This document shows positions 43,538-52,116 of a stretch of 64,000 nt of DNA, piece by piece (position 1 is the first letter of the stretch; every line of letters starts with the position of its first letter). The stretch is taken from contig JARJHS010000014.1 of NCBI GenBank assembly GCA_029269725.1, forward strand, positions 51,430 through 115,429, read 5' to 3'. The DNA is from Pollutibacter soli. GTDB taxonomy: Bacteria; Bacteroidota; Bacteroidia; Chitinophagales; Chitinophagaceae. The notes under the pieces were generated by a model. It worked only from the letters and a program-made list of their open reading frames with translations. It made no database searches and was not told the origin of the DNA. The position numbers and the translations under genes are program-made.

Positions 43538-45865
43538 TTACATAATCCTCGATTTTACTTTCCCCGTCTTCATTGGTTTAATAAATGGAATCTTCGAAGG
43601 CTTTGTTACTGCCGTAAATTTGTTTTTACCCCTGCTGTTAATTCTATCAGATAAACGCGCCAGTAAATAACTTACAGTAGACTCAGCTCCCTGATTAAGG
43701 TTTACATAATTTCGTTCCAGTCCATCATAAGAGCCGCCGGTGCATGGATTATATATAATCTGGTGAAGATGATTATTCCCTAAAAACCAGTTGAAAGCCA
43801 CATCCATAAATTCAGCATATTCCTCATCCTTAAAAACTTCATAAAATCTCTCCAGCGCAAGAATCGTATATGCTACATCGATAGCTTGTTCACCACCCTG
43901 AGGTAAGGGTTCCAGTGGATCTTTTTTGTATAACCATTTGTTATTAGGAATAACTTTTATCCTGTTTCCGATAAAGATTTTACCAAGGAGAAAATCAAAA
44001 GAAAATTTGGCAATTTCTTTATAAATCATATTGCCGCTGATAAGCCATGCGCAAATCATAGCTTCCGGGATCACACTGTTGGCATAGGTAAGGTTGTGTT
44101 CAAACCAACACCATTCGTTATTCTTCTCGTTCATGTACAATCCCACGAGCCTGTCCGCGAGTTCCCGAATCAATGTAAGGTCTTCATCACTACATGAAAC
44201 TGAATTGCGATAGTACAGTCCTTTAATCACAAAGGACATTGCCCTTGTGGAATGAATGGATTGTGCGCATTGAAGCGAGTGCTGAAAAATTAATTCCGCC
44301 TCCGAGATTAGTCTTGCAGGGAATATATGTTTCAGGGAAATGAGGTAACCTAATGCCCAGATTGCACGTCCATTGGAATCTTCGAGATTTGTCTGGTAGT
44401 TTTGTTCAGTAAACTGATTCTCCTGATTGACATAATTCAGAAAATTTCCACCCGGCTGTTGACAGAATTTTATAAAGTCAAAATAAATGGCAATATACCT
44501 CGCATCAGACTCGTCCTTTGTTAATTCAAAATGCCGGCACATCGCGATCAATGCTCTTGCATTATCATCCAAGGTATAACCGGATTCAGGATCGGGGTGA
44601 TTAATTTTTGCGAACTGAATCATACCCCGGCTTGTAGTCATGCTCCGGAAATGGTTAAGATTTATATCAGGCACATTGTAGTGTAAATGCATTTCGTTAT
44701 CCCCGATTTTTTCAAACAACACAGCATGTGCGATTGCTGCATTTTCCCAGGCCGTTGATGCCATACGGTGAAGACCGTTTGAAGAAATAGTTCTTCTGAG
44801 TTCCTCATTTTCCAACAGGCTGTTGATTGCATCACTTAATTGTACCGAATTTTCAAAATCGAAAATAACACCCGCATTGCCTTCTAATATTTCAAGTGCA
44901 TGTGGAATTGGAGTTGAGATGATCGGGCATCCTGAACTAACGGCATAAGAAAAGGTGCCACTTACTGCCTGGTTCCGATCCTTCGAAGAAAAAAGATAAA
45001 TATCTGACAGCTGGAGATACTCCAGAAGGTCTGCAAGAGGCAGAAACTGATTGATAAATTTCACATGTTCCTGAATTTTTAACTCCTTTACCCTTGCTTC
45101 CAGTTTTTCCCTGTATTGCTCGCCCTCTTTCTTAATCACAGAAGGATGTGTCTTACCAATCACCAGGAACGTCACGTCCGGATTTTTTTTAATAACAGCT
45201 GGCAACGCGTCCAATGTTGTTTCGATGCTTTTTCCTGAGCCAAGCAATCCGAATGTGGAAAGTATTTTTCGGTCTTCCAGTTGATACTTCGCTTTGAGCG
45301 ATTGAATGTCCAGGTGTGGCACAAGGTGTGTGCCATGAGGGATGACAATTATTTTCTTTGGCTGAACACCATAATCACGATTAAGGATTGTTGCTGAAGT
45401 CTTCGTCATCACTATGATTGCTTCAGCAACATCAGAAATGGTCTGCACCTCCTCTTTTAATAAATCATTGGGTTCCGGAAGCACGGTATGAAAACATATT
45501 ACCACTGGTTTCCTAATACTTTTAATCAGCCCGATAAAATCATTTTTCCTTGATGCAAAAAATCCAAACTCATGCTGCACAAGCACAAGGCTGATTTCAG
45601 GGCTATTATTAATCTTTGTTGCCAGCCGTGTAAATCCTGCAGGCTGATCGACATTCAAATGAAAAACGGGTTCGTCGTATACATGATTTTCAAACTCTGA
45701 TTCAAGTGCGCATATACGAACACGAAAAGAGGTACTGAATTTATTATCCAGCGCTTTTTTCAAATCATGAGAATATGTGGCGATACCGCATTCCCGGGGT
45801 GGATAGGAAGATATCATCAAAATCTCCGGCAACCTGTTTTGCAAAATGCTTTCGCTGTTAATCAT
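43538..45865 (-). CDS. Glycosyltransferase (GT4-like) with C-terminal helical domain
   Basis: A 775-residue protein. N-terminal GT-B glycosyltransferase domain (about 10-385) with PPRECGIATYSHDL, the nucleotide-sugar region GTFSYAVSSGCPIISTPIPH and the acid in HALEILEGN, typical of family GT4. From about 400 on follows a helical domain with DDNARALIAMCRHFE, EDSNGRAIWALGY, NQGAESTVSYLL, which resembles alpha/alpha-barrel glycosidase-like domains. The GT4 plus helical domain fusion is often coupled to GH130 enzymes in Bacteroidota. It overlaps the GH130 gene by 8 bp, indicating translational coupling. The sugar donor and acceptor are not known. Confidence 0.87.
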   Translation of the reverse strand: MINSESILQNRLPEILMISSYPPRECGIATYSHDLKKALDNKFSTSFRVRICALESEFENHVYDEPVFHLNVDQPAGFTRLATKINNSPEISLVLVQHEFGFFASRKNDFIGLIKSIRKPVVICFHTVLPEPNDLLKEEVQTISDVAEAIIVMTKTSATILNRDYGVQPKKIIVIPHGTHLVPHLDIQSLKAKYQLEDRKILSTFGLLGSGKSIETTLDALPAVIKKNPDVTFLVIGKTHPSVIKKEGEQYREKLEARVKELKIQEHVKFINQFLPLADLLEYLQLSDIYLFSSKDRNQAVSGTFSYAVSSGCPIISTPIPHALEILEGNAGVIFDFENSVQLSDAINSLLENEELRRTISSNGLHRMASTAWENAAIAHAVLFEKIGDNEMHLHYNVPDINLNHFRSMTTSRGMIQFAKINHPDPESGYTLDDNARALIAMCRHFELTKDESDARYIAIYFDFIKFCQQPGGNFLNYVNQENQFTEQNYQTNLEDSNGRAIWALGYLISLKHIFPARLISEAELIFQHSLQCAQSIHSTRAMSFVIKGLYYRNSVSCSDEDLTLIRELADRLVGLYMNEKNNEWCWFEHNLTYANSVIPEAMICAWLISGNMIYKEIAKFSFDFLLGKIFIGNRIKVIPNNKWLYKKDPLEPLPQGGEQAIDVAYTILALERFYEVFKDEEYAEFMDVAFNWFLGNNHLHQIIYNPCTGGSYDGLERNYVNLNQGAESTVSYLLARLSDRINSRGKNKFTAVTKPSKIPFIKPMKTGKVKSRIM

Positions 45866-46931
45866 CTTTTAAATTTTGTTTTAACTCATGAATCAAATCC
45901 GAAATACTGAGTGATGCGCAAGCTATTTGTTCATCTGCGGCGCCATAATAGATATACAACGTATCCTCTGACACAACCGCACCTGTGGGGAAACATACAT
46001 TATTCACCTCCCCTTCCAGTTCCCAATCATATTCCGGAGTAAACAGTGGATATGGCAACCTGGCAATTTCCTTACGTGGATTTTTCAAATCCAGCAAAGA
46101 GGCACAAGCGCTATACACATAGCCACGTATCGTGTCATGAACGCCGTGATAGATCACCAGCCATCCAGACGCAGTTTCAATCGGGGGACAACCACCACCC
46201 AGGTAACTCACCTCATGTTCGTATTTCGGGCTAATCAGTATATTCCCTGCGAGGTTTAAAAAATATTCTTCCCAGAATTTTTGTGTGAGATCCTCCAATT
46301 CATTTACCTCCACGATCTGAATGTCGGGTCGTATGCGATGCAGGAAAAACAGATTTCCATTGATTCTCCTGGGAAAAAAAATCAGATTTTTATCCCATAC
46401 CAAAACTTTTTTTCCTTCTTCCTTGTGAATTCCGCCGTGAATATTATAGCGGAGATATTTATCATTAATTGCTTCGTGTGATGACGTAAGCCGGCTGAAC
46501 ATGTCGAAATCCATTTCAGGAACGATCAGTCCCAGTTTATCAAAATGCTTAAGGTCTTTGGAAACCGCCAGTGCGCCCATTGCGTTAACGCCATCATATG
46601 CTGTATAGGTCAGGTAATACAAACCGTCGATCTTAACGATTCGCGGATCTTCAACACCATGGGATTCATAGCCAAACTCGCGGGAGATCAAAGGCACTGT
46701 CATCCGGTATTCAACTTCCAAAGGATTTTTTAACCGACAGTAACCAATGGTTGAATAATTTCCAGGTGCCACTGCACGATAGAACACATGAATACCTTCA
46801 CCATTCTGAATAACTGCAGGATTCAACACAGCTTCGGACTCAAATTCAATATCCGTCTTTTCTAATAACACGCCTTCTTTCCTGACTTCTACCATACTGT
46901 TGCGGAAGTTTTTTGTAAATGATAATTCCAA
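45858..46931 (-). CDS. GH130 beta-mannoside phosphorylase-like protein
   Basis: A 357-residue five-bladed beta-propeller enzyme of family GH130. Key segments: NPAVIQNGEGIHVFYRAV, EDPR at 94-97 in GVEDPRIVKIDGLYYLTYTAYDG (the Asp is the family's catalytic residue), GGGCPPIETASGWLVIYHGVHD and the end FPTGAVVSEDTLYIYYGAAD. GH130 members phosphorolyse or hydrolyse beta-mannosides. Inorganic phosphate use cannot be judged from the sequence without the phosphate-binding residues being checked. It is the first gene of a four-gene operon (GH130, glycosyltransferase, DJ-1, small protein) with a good promoter 5'. Confidence 0.9.
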   Translation of the reverse strand: MELSFTKNFRNSMVEVRKEGVLLEKTDIEFESEAVLNPAVIQNGEGIHVFYRAVAPGNYSTIGYCRLKNPLEVEYRMTVPLISREFGYESHGVEDPRIVKIDGLYYLTYTAYDGVNAMGALAVSKDLKHFDKLGLIVPEMDFDMFSRLTSSHEAINDKYLRYNIHGGIHKEEGKKVLVWDKNLIFFPRRINGNLFFLHRIRPDIQIVEVNELEDLTQKFWEEYFLNLAGNILISPKYEHEVSYLGGGCPPIETASGWLVIYHGVHDTIRGYVYSACASLLDLKNPRKEIARLPYPLFTPEYDWELEGEVNNVCFPTGAVVSEDTLYIYYGAADEQIACASLSISDLIHELKQNLKDD

Positions 46932-47267
46932 TATGACTCAGTTACAGTATAGTGTAGTTTAATCCGGAGAAATGTAACAACAAAAGGAAGGGACAAAGAA
47001 TGTTACATCGTTTAATACGCTATGTGTAGTAAGAGTAAAATCTTTAATATCACACAAGGTAGTCTTATTTGTAAGAGCAGCGGATTTTGTTTCACCCTTC
47101 AATGTTAAAGTTTGCACTTTCTCTGCTACAGCCTGAATTTCTCCCGTTCAAAGTATCTTAGAGGAACGGATCAACTTCCTTTTAACCAGATTACAAGTGA
47201 TTCAGAGGTTTAAAACTCAGGAATAATCTGGCTCTGCACAAATGCAAGGTTTATTTATTTTCGACAC
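46932..47267. other. 336-bp divergent gap between the GH130 operon and the GH36-like gene
   Basis: Apart from the minus-strand promoter listed at 46969-46997, I see no gene, terminator or clear plus-strand promoter; a TTATTTATTTTCG stretch lies just before the ATG at 47268. Confidence 0.4.
46969..46997 (-). promoter_or_regulatory. Probable Bacteroidota promoter of the GH130 operon
   Basis: On the minus strand TTTG (46997-46994), 17 bp spacer, and TACATTTC (46976-46969) match the TTTG / TAnnTTTG pattern of Bacteroidota primary sigma promoters with one mismatch. It lies about 38 bp upstream of the GH130 start. Confidence 0.5.
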
Positions 47268-49460
47268 ATGAAGAGTATTTTTATCCTGCCTATTTTATTC
47301 CTGACACTATTTGTCAACGCACAAAATCTATCACAGCTTTCCACATGGAAAGAAGACAATGACACTCAGTTTCCTGGAGATTGGCTGCTTACCAATCAAA
47401 AGATAAAAGCCGGAATTTATCAGAGGGATGGCCGCGAAATCATTCTTTACAACGGCCTGGTGAAACGAACTTTTCGCACCCAGCCCAACCTGGTTTGTAC
47501 AGGATACAAAAACATGATCAATGGACAGCAACTCCTGCGCGCCATAATGCCCGAAGCGGAAATTACCATCGATGGCAAGCGATACAATGTTGGTGGATTA
47601 TACGGTCAAAAGGAAAAAGCATACTTCCTGCCGGAATGGATCGACAGCTTTTCAACCAGCGACCAGGATTTTCAATACACAGGTTTCGAAACAGGACCGC
47701 TTCAACCTGACATTAAATGGAACTCAGAAAAATGGTGGGCTTCAAACAAAAAACATCCGACGGGAAAAGAAATCAGTTTTGTTTTTCAAAATAAAAATGA
47801 ACAATTAAAAAATATCATTGTGAAAGTCCATTACTCAATTTATGATGGACTTCCATTGATTACTAAATGGCTGACAGTTGAAAATAAAAGTAGTCACACC
47901 ATCAAACTTAATCGTGTTAAAAATGAAATGCTCGCACTCGTCGAAGAAGAAAGTGCCGTCGTAGGTTCAGCGGAAAGAATGAAAAAACAGCAGGGCATCT
48001 ATATAGAAACCAATTATGCATTCAATAATGCCATGCGATATGATCTCAGCGATCAGACATTGCATTGGACAATCGATTCAAGCTACACCTCACAAGTCAA
48101 CTACAACTATAACACACCTTGCATTGTTGAAGTCTATCCGGACAAGGCCCCGGGAATCGAACTGGAAACAAATGAAAACTATACTTCGGTAAAAAGCTTT
48201 GAATTGCTGATGGATAGTTATGACCGTGAACGTCGCGGTTTAGCTATAAGGCGCATGTATGCTATGATCGCACCATGGACCACAGCCAATCCGATCTTTA
48301 TGCACCTCGTCAGTAAAAATGATCGTGAAGTAAAGACGGCAATCGATCAATGTGCAGCTACCGGATACGAAGCGCTCATACTGAGTTTTGGCAGTGATCT
48401 GAACATGGAGGATTCTTCAAAAAGAAATATTGAAAGGTGGAAATCCTTGGCAGCCTATGCCCACAATAGAGGAATTAAAATCGGCGGATATTCACTGTTT
48501 AGCTCAAGAAGAATAAGTGACGAAGATGATGTCATCCATCCCGCCACAGGTAAACCTGGTGGAGCATTCTTTGGAAATGCGCCTTGTTTCGGAAGTGCTT
48601 GGGGTCTCGCCTATCGCGATAAGATAAAATACTTTTTCACTGAAACCGGTTTTGATATCTGGGAAAATGATGGACCATATCCCGGAGATGTTTGTGCATC
48701 GACCGTTCATCCCGGTCATAAAGGACTCGATGATTCTCAGTGGAGACAAATGGAAATTCAAAAAGAACTCTATCGCTGGCTGAATGAAAAAGGCGTTTAC
48801 ATCAACGCACCCGATTGGTATTTTCTTGATGGAACCCATAAGATTGCCATCGGTTATCGCGAAGTGAATTTTTCATTACCGAGAGAAAACCAAAAAATAC
48901 TTAACAGACAAAACATTTATGATGGCACCTGGGAAAAAACACCTTCCATGGGATGGGGTTTTGTTCCCCTGACAAAATACCAGGGTGGCGGACCAGAAGC
49001 CATACTTGAACCACTGAGTGAACACCTAAACGACTATGAACAATTGATGATGCAGTATTATGGTTCGGGTGTGCAAGCCTGTTATCGCGGGCCGAGATTG
49101 TATGATACTGAGCAGACGAAGGAAACAGTGGAAAAAGTAATTCACTGGTACAAAAGATACCGCGACATTCTGAACTCGGACATTATTCATCTTCGCCGCG
49201 CTGATGGCCGCGATTGGGATGGGATTTTACATGTAAATCCTGCACTGAAAACAAAGGGATTGCTCATGTTGTACAATCCCACAAAGGAATATTTCCGACG
49301 AACAATTACCCTTCCACTTTACTATTCCGGAATCAAAACAACTGCCATGATCCGCGAGAAGGAAGGTGCCGCTGGAAACTATAAAGTCAACGAGAAAGGA
49401 GAAGTGAAATTAAATGTATCGCTGCTGCCGGAAAGTTATTCATGGTGGATCATAGAGTAG
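47268..49460 (+). CDS. GH36-like (alpha-galactosidase-like) glycoside hydrolase, exported
   Basis: A 730-residue enzyme with signal peptide (1-18, FVNAQN). A beta-sandwich domain (about 30-330) precedes a TIM-barrel with YEALILSFGSDLNMEDSS, KIGGYSLFSSRR, FDIWENDGPYPGDVCASTVHP, and NAPDWYFLDGTHKIAIGYRE, then a C-terminal beta domain. This is the clan-D type layout of alpha-galactosidase or alpha-N-acetylgalactosaminidase-like enzymes. Acidic candidates sit in WENDG and DWYFLDG; the exact specificity is not evident. It is transcribed alone, divergently from the GH130 operon. Confidence 0.7.
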   Translation: MKSIFILPILFLTLFVNAQNLSQLSTWKEDNDTQFPGDWLLTNQKIKAGIYQRDGREIILYNGLVKRTFRTQPNLVCTGYKNMINGQQLLRAIMPEAEITIDGKRYNVGGLYGQKEKAYFLPEWIDSFSTSDQDFQYTGFETGPLQPDIKWNSEKWWASNKKHPTGKEISFVFQNKNEQLKNIIVKVHYSIYDGLPLITKWLTVENKSSHTIKLNRVKNEMLALVEEESAVVGSAERMKKQQGIYIETNYAFNNAMRYDLSDQTLHWTIDSSYTSQVNYNYNTPCIVEVYPDKAPGIELETNENYTSVKSFELLMDSYDRERRGLAIRRMYAMIAPWTTANPIFMHLVSKNDREVKTAIDQCAATGYEALILSFGSDLNMEDSSKRNIERWKSLAAYAHNRGIKIGGYSLFSSRRISDEDDVIHPATGKPGGAFFGNAPCFGSAWGLAYRDKIKYFFTETGFDIWENDGPYPGDVCASTVHPGHKGLDDSQWRQMEIQKELYRWLNEKGVYINAPDWYFLDGTHKIAIGYREVNFSLPRENQKILNRQNIYDGTWEKTPSMGWGFVPLTKYQGGGPEAILEPLSEHLNDYEQLMMQYYGSGVQACYRGPRLYDTEQTKETVEKVIHWYKRYRDILNSDIIHLRRADGRDWDGILHVNPALKTKGLLMLYNPTKEYFRRTITLPLYYSGIKTTAMIREKEGAAGNYKVNEKGEVKLNVSLLPESYSWWIIE

Positions 49461-49868
49461 TTGCTTAATGCTGATCTCACATGAAGCAATGTTAGGTTTT
49501 ACCCAAGGAAATGCTTTCTGATGCACATTCATTCATACTCTCACATTTAACCGTAAAATATACGACAGTTGTCAAATAAATCCTCCAGGAACGCCTTGTA
49601 CCATCCTGTATTAGGGTGAATCGACTGAAATCTCTCATGTAGCCGTCAATTCACCGACATTATCGGATTGGAATAGCGGCAAACCTGCATTCGCAAAATG
49701 AATCTGCCTGGTATCCGTCTACAGCATTTCGACTTCGCTTTACCGTTAAAACGGCTGTATGTGAACAGTACTGGCAGCAAGGGCTATAAACGATCTATAT
49801 TTATCAAATAAAATGTAATTGGTTAGCAATAAAGAATATTCGGTTGTTGAAAACTTAAATTTCGATGT
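49461..49868. other. 408-bp gap upstream of the OmpA lipoprotein
   Basis: No reading frame with protein-like composition, no strong hairpin and no clear repeat. A TATATTTATC stretch at about 49796 could be a diverged -7 element for the OmpA gene. Confidence 0.35.
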
Positions 49869-50669
49869 ATGAAAAAGCTACTATTTTCCCTTTTTGCAGG
49901 CAGTGTTGTTCTGAGCTCGTCATGCGTATCCAGCAGTAAATTTAAAAAGGTTGAATCGCAGAATCAACAATTACAGACGGATCTTAGTTCCTGCAATACA
50001 AACTTAAGCGCTGCAAATTCCAGTCTTGAAACTATGAACGGGAAAGTGAACACACTCAATGCGCAGGTGAACAATCTCACAGAAGAAAATCATGCATTGG
50101 CAAGAGAAGCAGAGGCATACAGAAAGTTGAAGAAAGACCATCAGAAAGATATGGAACGCCTGGAAAGCGGACTTGCTGAACAAGGAACGTCGCTTGAAGA
50201 AATCAGGGAGAAACTACATGAAGGATTTACGGAACTCACAGATTCAGGAATTACAGTTTACATAATGGAAGGTTTCATTCATGTAACTTTACCCGAATCA
50301 ATTTTATTTAAAGAGGGCAGCGCGAGTCTCGGTAAAAATGCTCCAAAGGCCCTTTCATCATTTGCAGCAGTAATGAATAACTATCCCCGTGCAAGCATCT
50401 ATGTTGTCGGTCACACCGATTCAAAATCAATAAGCAATGCCAGCTTTAAAGACAACTGGTCATTGAGTACGGAAAGAGCTAACAGTATCGTCAGGGTTTT
50501 ACGTGACAAATACCAGATCGATCCTGTAAGGTTGCTTGCCGCAGGCCGTAGCAAATACAGCCCTGTTGCAACAAATGAAACCAGGGAAGGCCGTGCAACT
50601 AATCGCAGGACGGAATTCATCATTGACCCTAATATCAGAACATTGTTTATTGAAAGCATGGTTGAATAA
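49869..50669 (+). CDS. OmpA-family lipoprotein with coiled coil
   Basis: A 266-residue outer-membrane lipoprotein. Lipoprotein signal MKKLLFSLFAGSVVLSSSC, then a coiled-coil region (about 25-115: repeated N/Q/L-rich heptads, SQNQQLQTDLSSC, LNAQVNNLTEENHALAREAE), then an OmpA C-terminal peptidoglycan-binding domain (about 130-260) with ILFKEGSASLGKNAP, YVVGHTDSKS, LSTERANSIVRVL and NRRTEFII, where the conserved Asp and Arg bind diaminopimelate. It tethers the outer membrane to the cell wall. A terminator follows; the gene is monocistronic. Confidence 0.92.
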   Translation: MKKLLFSLFAGSVVLSSSCVSSSKFKKVESQNQQLQTDLSSCNTNLSAANSSLETMNGKVNTLNAQVNNLTEENHALAREAEAYRKLKKDHQKDMERLESGLAEQGTSLEEIREKLHEGFTELTDSGITVYIMEGFIHVTLPESILFKEGSASLGKNAPKALSSFAAVMNNYPRASIYVVGHTDSKSISNASFKDNWSLSTERANSIVRVLRDKYQIDPVRLLAAGRSKYSPVATNETREGRATNRRTEFIIDPNIRTLFIESMVE

Positions 50670-50720
50670 AATCATTTTTGTCGAGCGACTTAGAACACCA
50701 ACACCTTTGAATTGATAATG

Positions 50721-50754
50721 GTAAAAGCTTCCGAAATGGAAGCTTTTACTTTTT
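50721..50754 (+). terminator. Intrinsic terminator after the OmpA lipoprotein
   Basis: GTAAAAGCTTCC-GAAAT-GGAAGCTTTTAC is a perfect 12-bp stem followed by TTTTT. Confidence 0.9.
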
Positions 50755-50881
50755 ATGTCTCTACGAACCAGAATTTTCAACTGCTAAAATCTACATTTCA
50801 TTAAAGAAAAATCACAACCAGTCGGATAGATTTTGTTGAAATGATTCCCTGATGGTAAGTTGAATTCAAATCAGCAGTAAG

Positions 50882-51439
50882 ATGAATTACACTTATCCCC
50901 ATAAGATCGAAAATTTCCTTGGAGAAAAGATTACAATTCTTGAAAGAAAAAAAGAAACCCACGGCGACAGGCTCATCGTTGAAAGCTATACTGCACCTGG
51001 CGTTGGACCTGTAATGCATACACACTGGTTACAGGATGAAAGTCTGACAGTAGTGAAAGGAACCATTGGTTACCAGGTAAAAGGACAGTCAGAAAGATTC
51101 GCAAAAGAAGGTGAGACCATTTTGTTCAGCAAAGGAACACCACATCGCTTCTGGAACGCAGGTAAGGAAACCTTGTATTGTCGTGGGTATATCAAGCCTG
51201 CACATTCTATTGAATTTTTTCTGACTTCAATATTTGAAGCGCAAAATAAAGCGAGGTCCAAAGAGCCAGAGCCATTCGATGCTGCCTTTCTGCTCACAAA
51301 ATATTCTTCAGAATTTGATTTAACGGAAATTCCCGTATTTGTAAAAAAAGCAATTCTTCCATTGATGTGTATTTTCGGAAAACTTCTTGGTAAGTACAAG
51401 CACTTTAAGAATGCGCCTCCAGCTGTAAAATCAATTTGA
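50882..51439 (+). CDS. Cupin-domain protein
   Basis: A 185-residue cytoplasmic protein with one cupin domain (about 25-110): PGVGPVMHTHWLQDESLTVVKG with His ligands and EGETILFSKGTPHRFWNAG as motif 2. The rest (about 115-185) is a helical extension (FFLTSIFEAQNKARSKEPEP) that is typical of longer single-cupin proteins, with a basic and hydrophobic end. No signal peptide. The substrate is unknown. It stands between the OmpA terminator and the DUF1543 gene. Confidence 0.8.
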   Translation: MNYTYPHKIENFLGEKITILERKKETHGDRLIVESYTAPGVGPVMHTHWLQDESLTVVKGTIGYQVKGQSERFAKEGETILFSKGTPHRFWNAGKETLYCRGYIKPAHSIEFFLTSIFEAQNKARSKEPEPFDAAFLLTKYSSEFDLTEIPVFVKKAILPLMCIFGKLLGKYKHFKNAPPAVKSI

Positions 51440-51520
51440 GTCTTATTACTGAATAGCGAGATTTTTTTCGCTTGCTTTGTGATGGCATATTTATTTATCA
51501 CAAAAATAAAAACCCAAAAA

Positions 51521-52087
51521 ATGCCGAATCTTTATATGCTACTGATTGGTTGCTCACCTCCGGGAAGAAATATTGAACAACATGATGTGTATTTTGGGAT
51601 CGGAGAAAACCTAAGAGATGTCATTCCTTATGCTGTAGATTTCTGGCCTGGCGGCGGCAAAATACATTTTGATGCCTGGCGCAAAGTACATAAGGTCAAT
51701 GAATTTGAAGTTACTGTTATCACCGGATCACAGCCACAGAACACATACCAGTTATTTTTTCTAAACCTGGGAGGGTACAAACCAGATGAATTCGAAGAAT
51801 TTCATTACAAAATGATTGTAGCAGCGAAAGATAAATCAGAAGCAATCAGAATAGCGAAACAAACTGCATTCTACAAACACACGGGTTTCAAGGGAGCACC
51901 CTCCCATATAGATGATAAATATGGAATTGATGTTGACGATGTATATGCCGTCAGCGACATCCTGGATCCGCATATGAAAGGGCAGTATTTTATTTCCGTA
52001 CAACCAGCTCCAATCAACTTATATGAGGATGAAATCCACCTGGGATATTTCCGGATTGATAAAGTAAATCAGTGGGCGGCCGAATGA
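51521..52087 (+). CDS. DUF1543 family protein
   Basis: A 188-residue protein. The start at 51521 (MPNLYMLLIGCSPPGRNIEQ) fits the DUF1543 N-terminus, and an upstream in-frame start would only add a hydrophobic or basic leader. Family markers are GCSPPGRNIEQHDVYFGIG, FWPGGGKIHFDAWRKVHKV and, in the second half, FFLNLGGYKPDEFEEFHYK. DUF1543 has no known function, and duplicates of the domain in one protein are common, as here. It is 82 bp after the cupin gene on the same strand. Confidence 0.8.
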   Translation: MPNLYMLLIGCSPPGRNIEQHDVYFGIGENLRDVIPYAVDFWPGGGKIHFDAWRKVHKVNEFEVTVITGSQPQNTYQLFFLNLGGYKPDEFEEFHYKMIVAAKDKSEAIRIAKQTAFYKHTGFKGAPSHIDDKYGIDVDDVYAVSDILDPHMKGQYFISVQPAPINLYEDEIHLGYFRIDKVNQWAAE

Positions 52088-52116
52088 TATAAACCCGCAT
52101 TGAAGACAGTTGCAAT

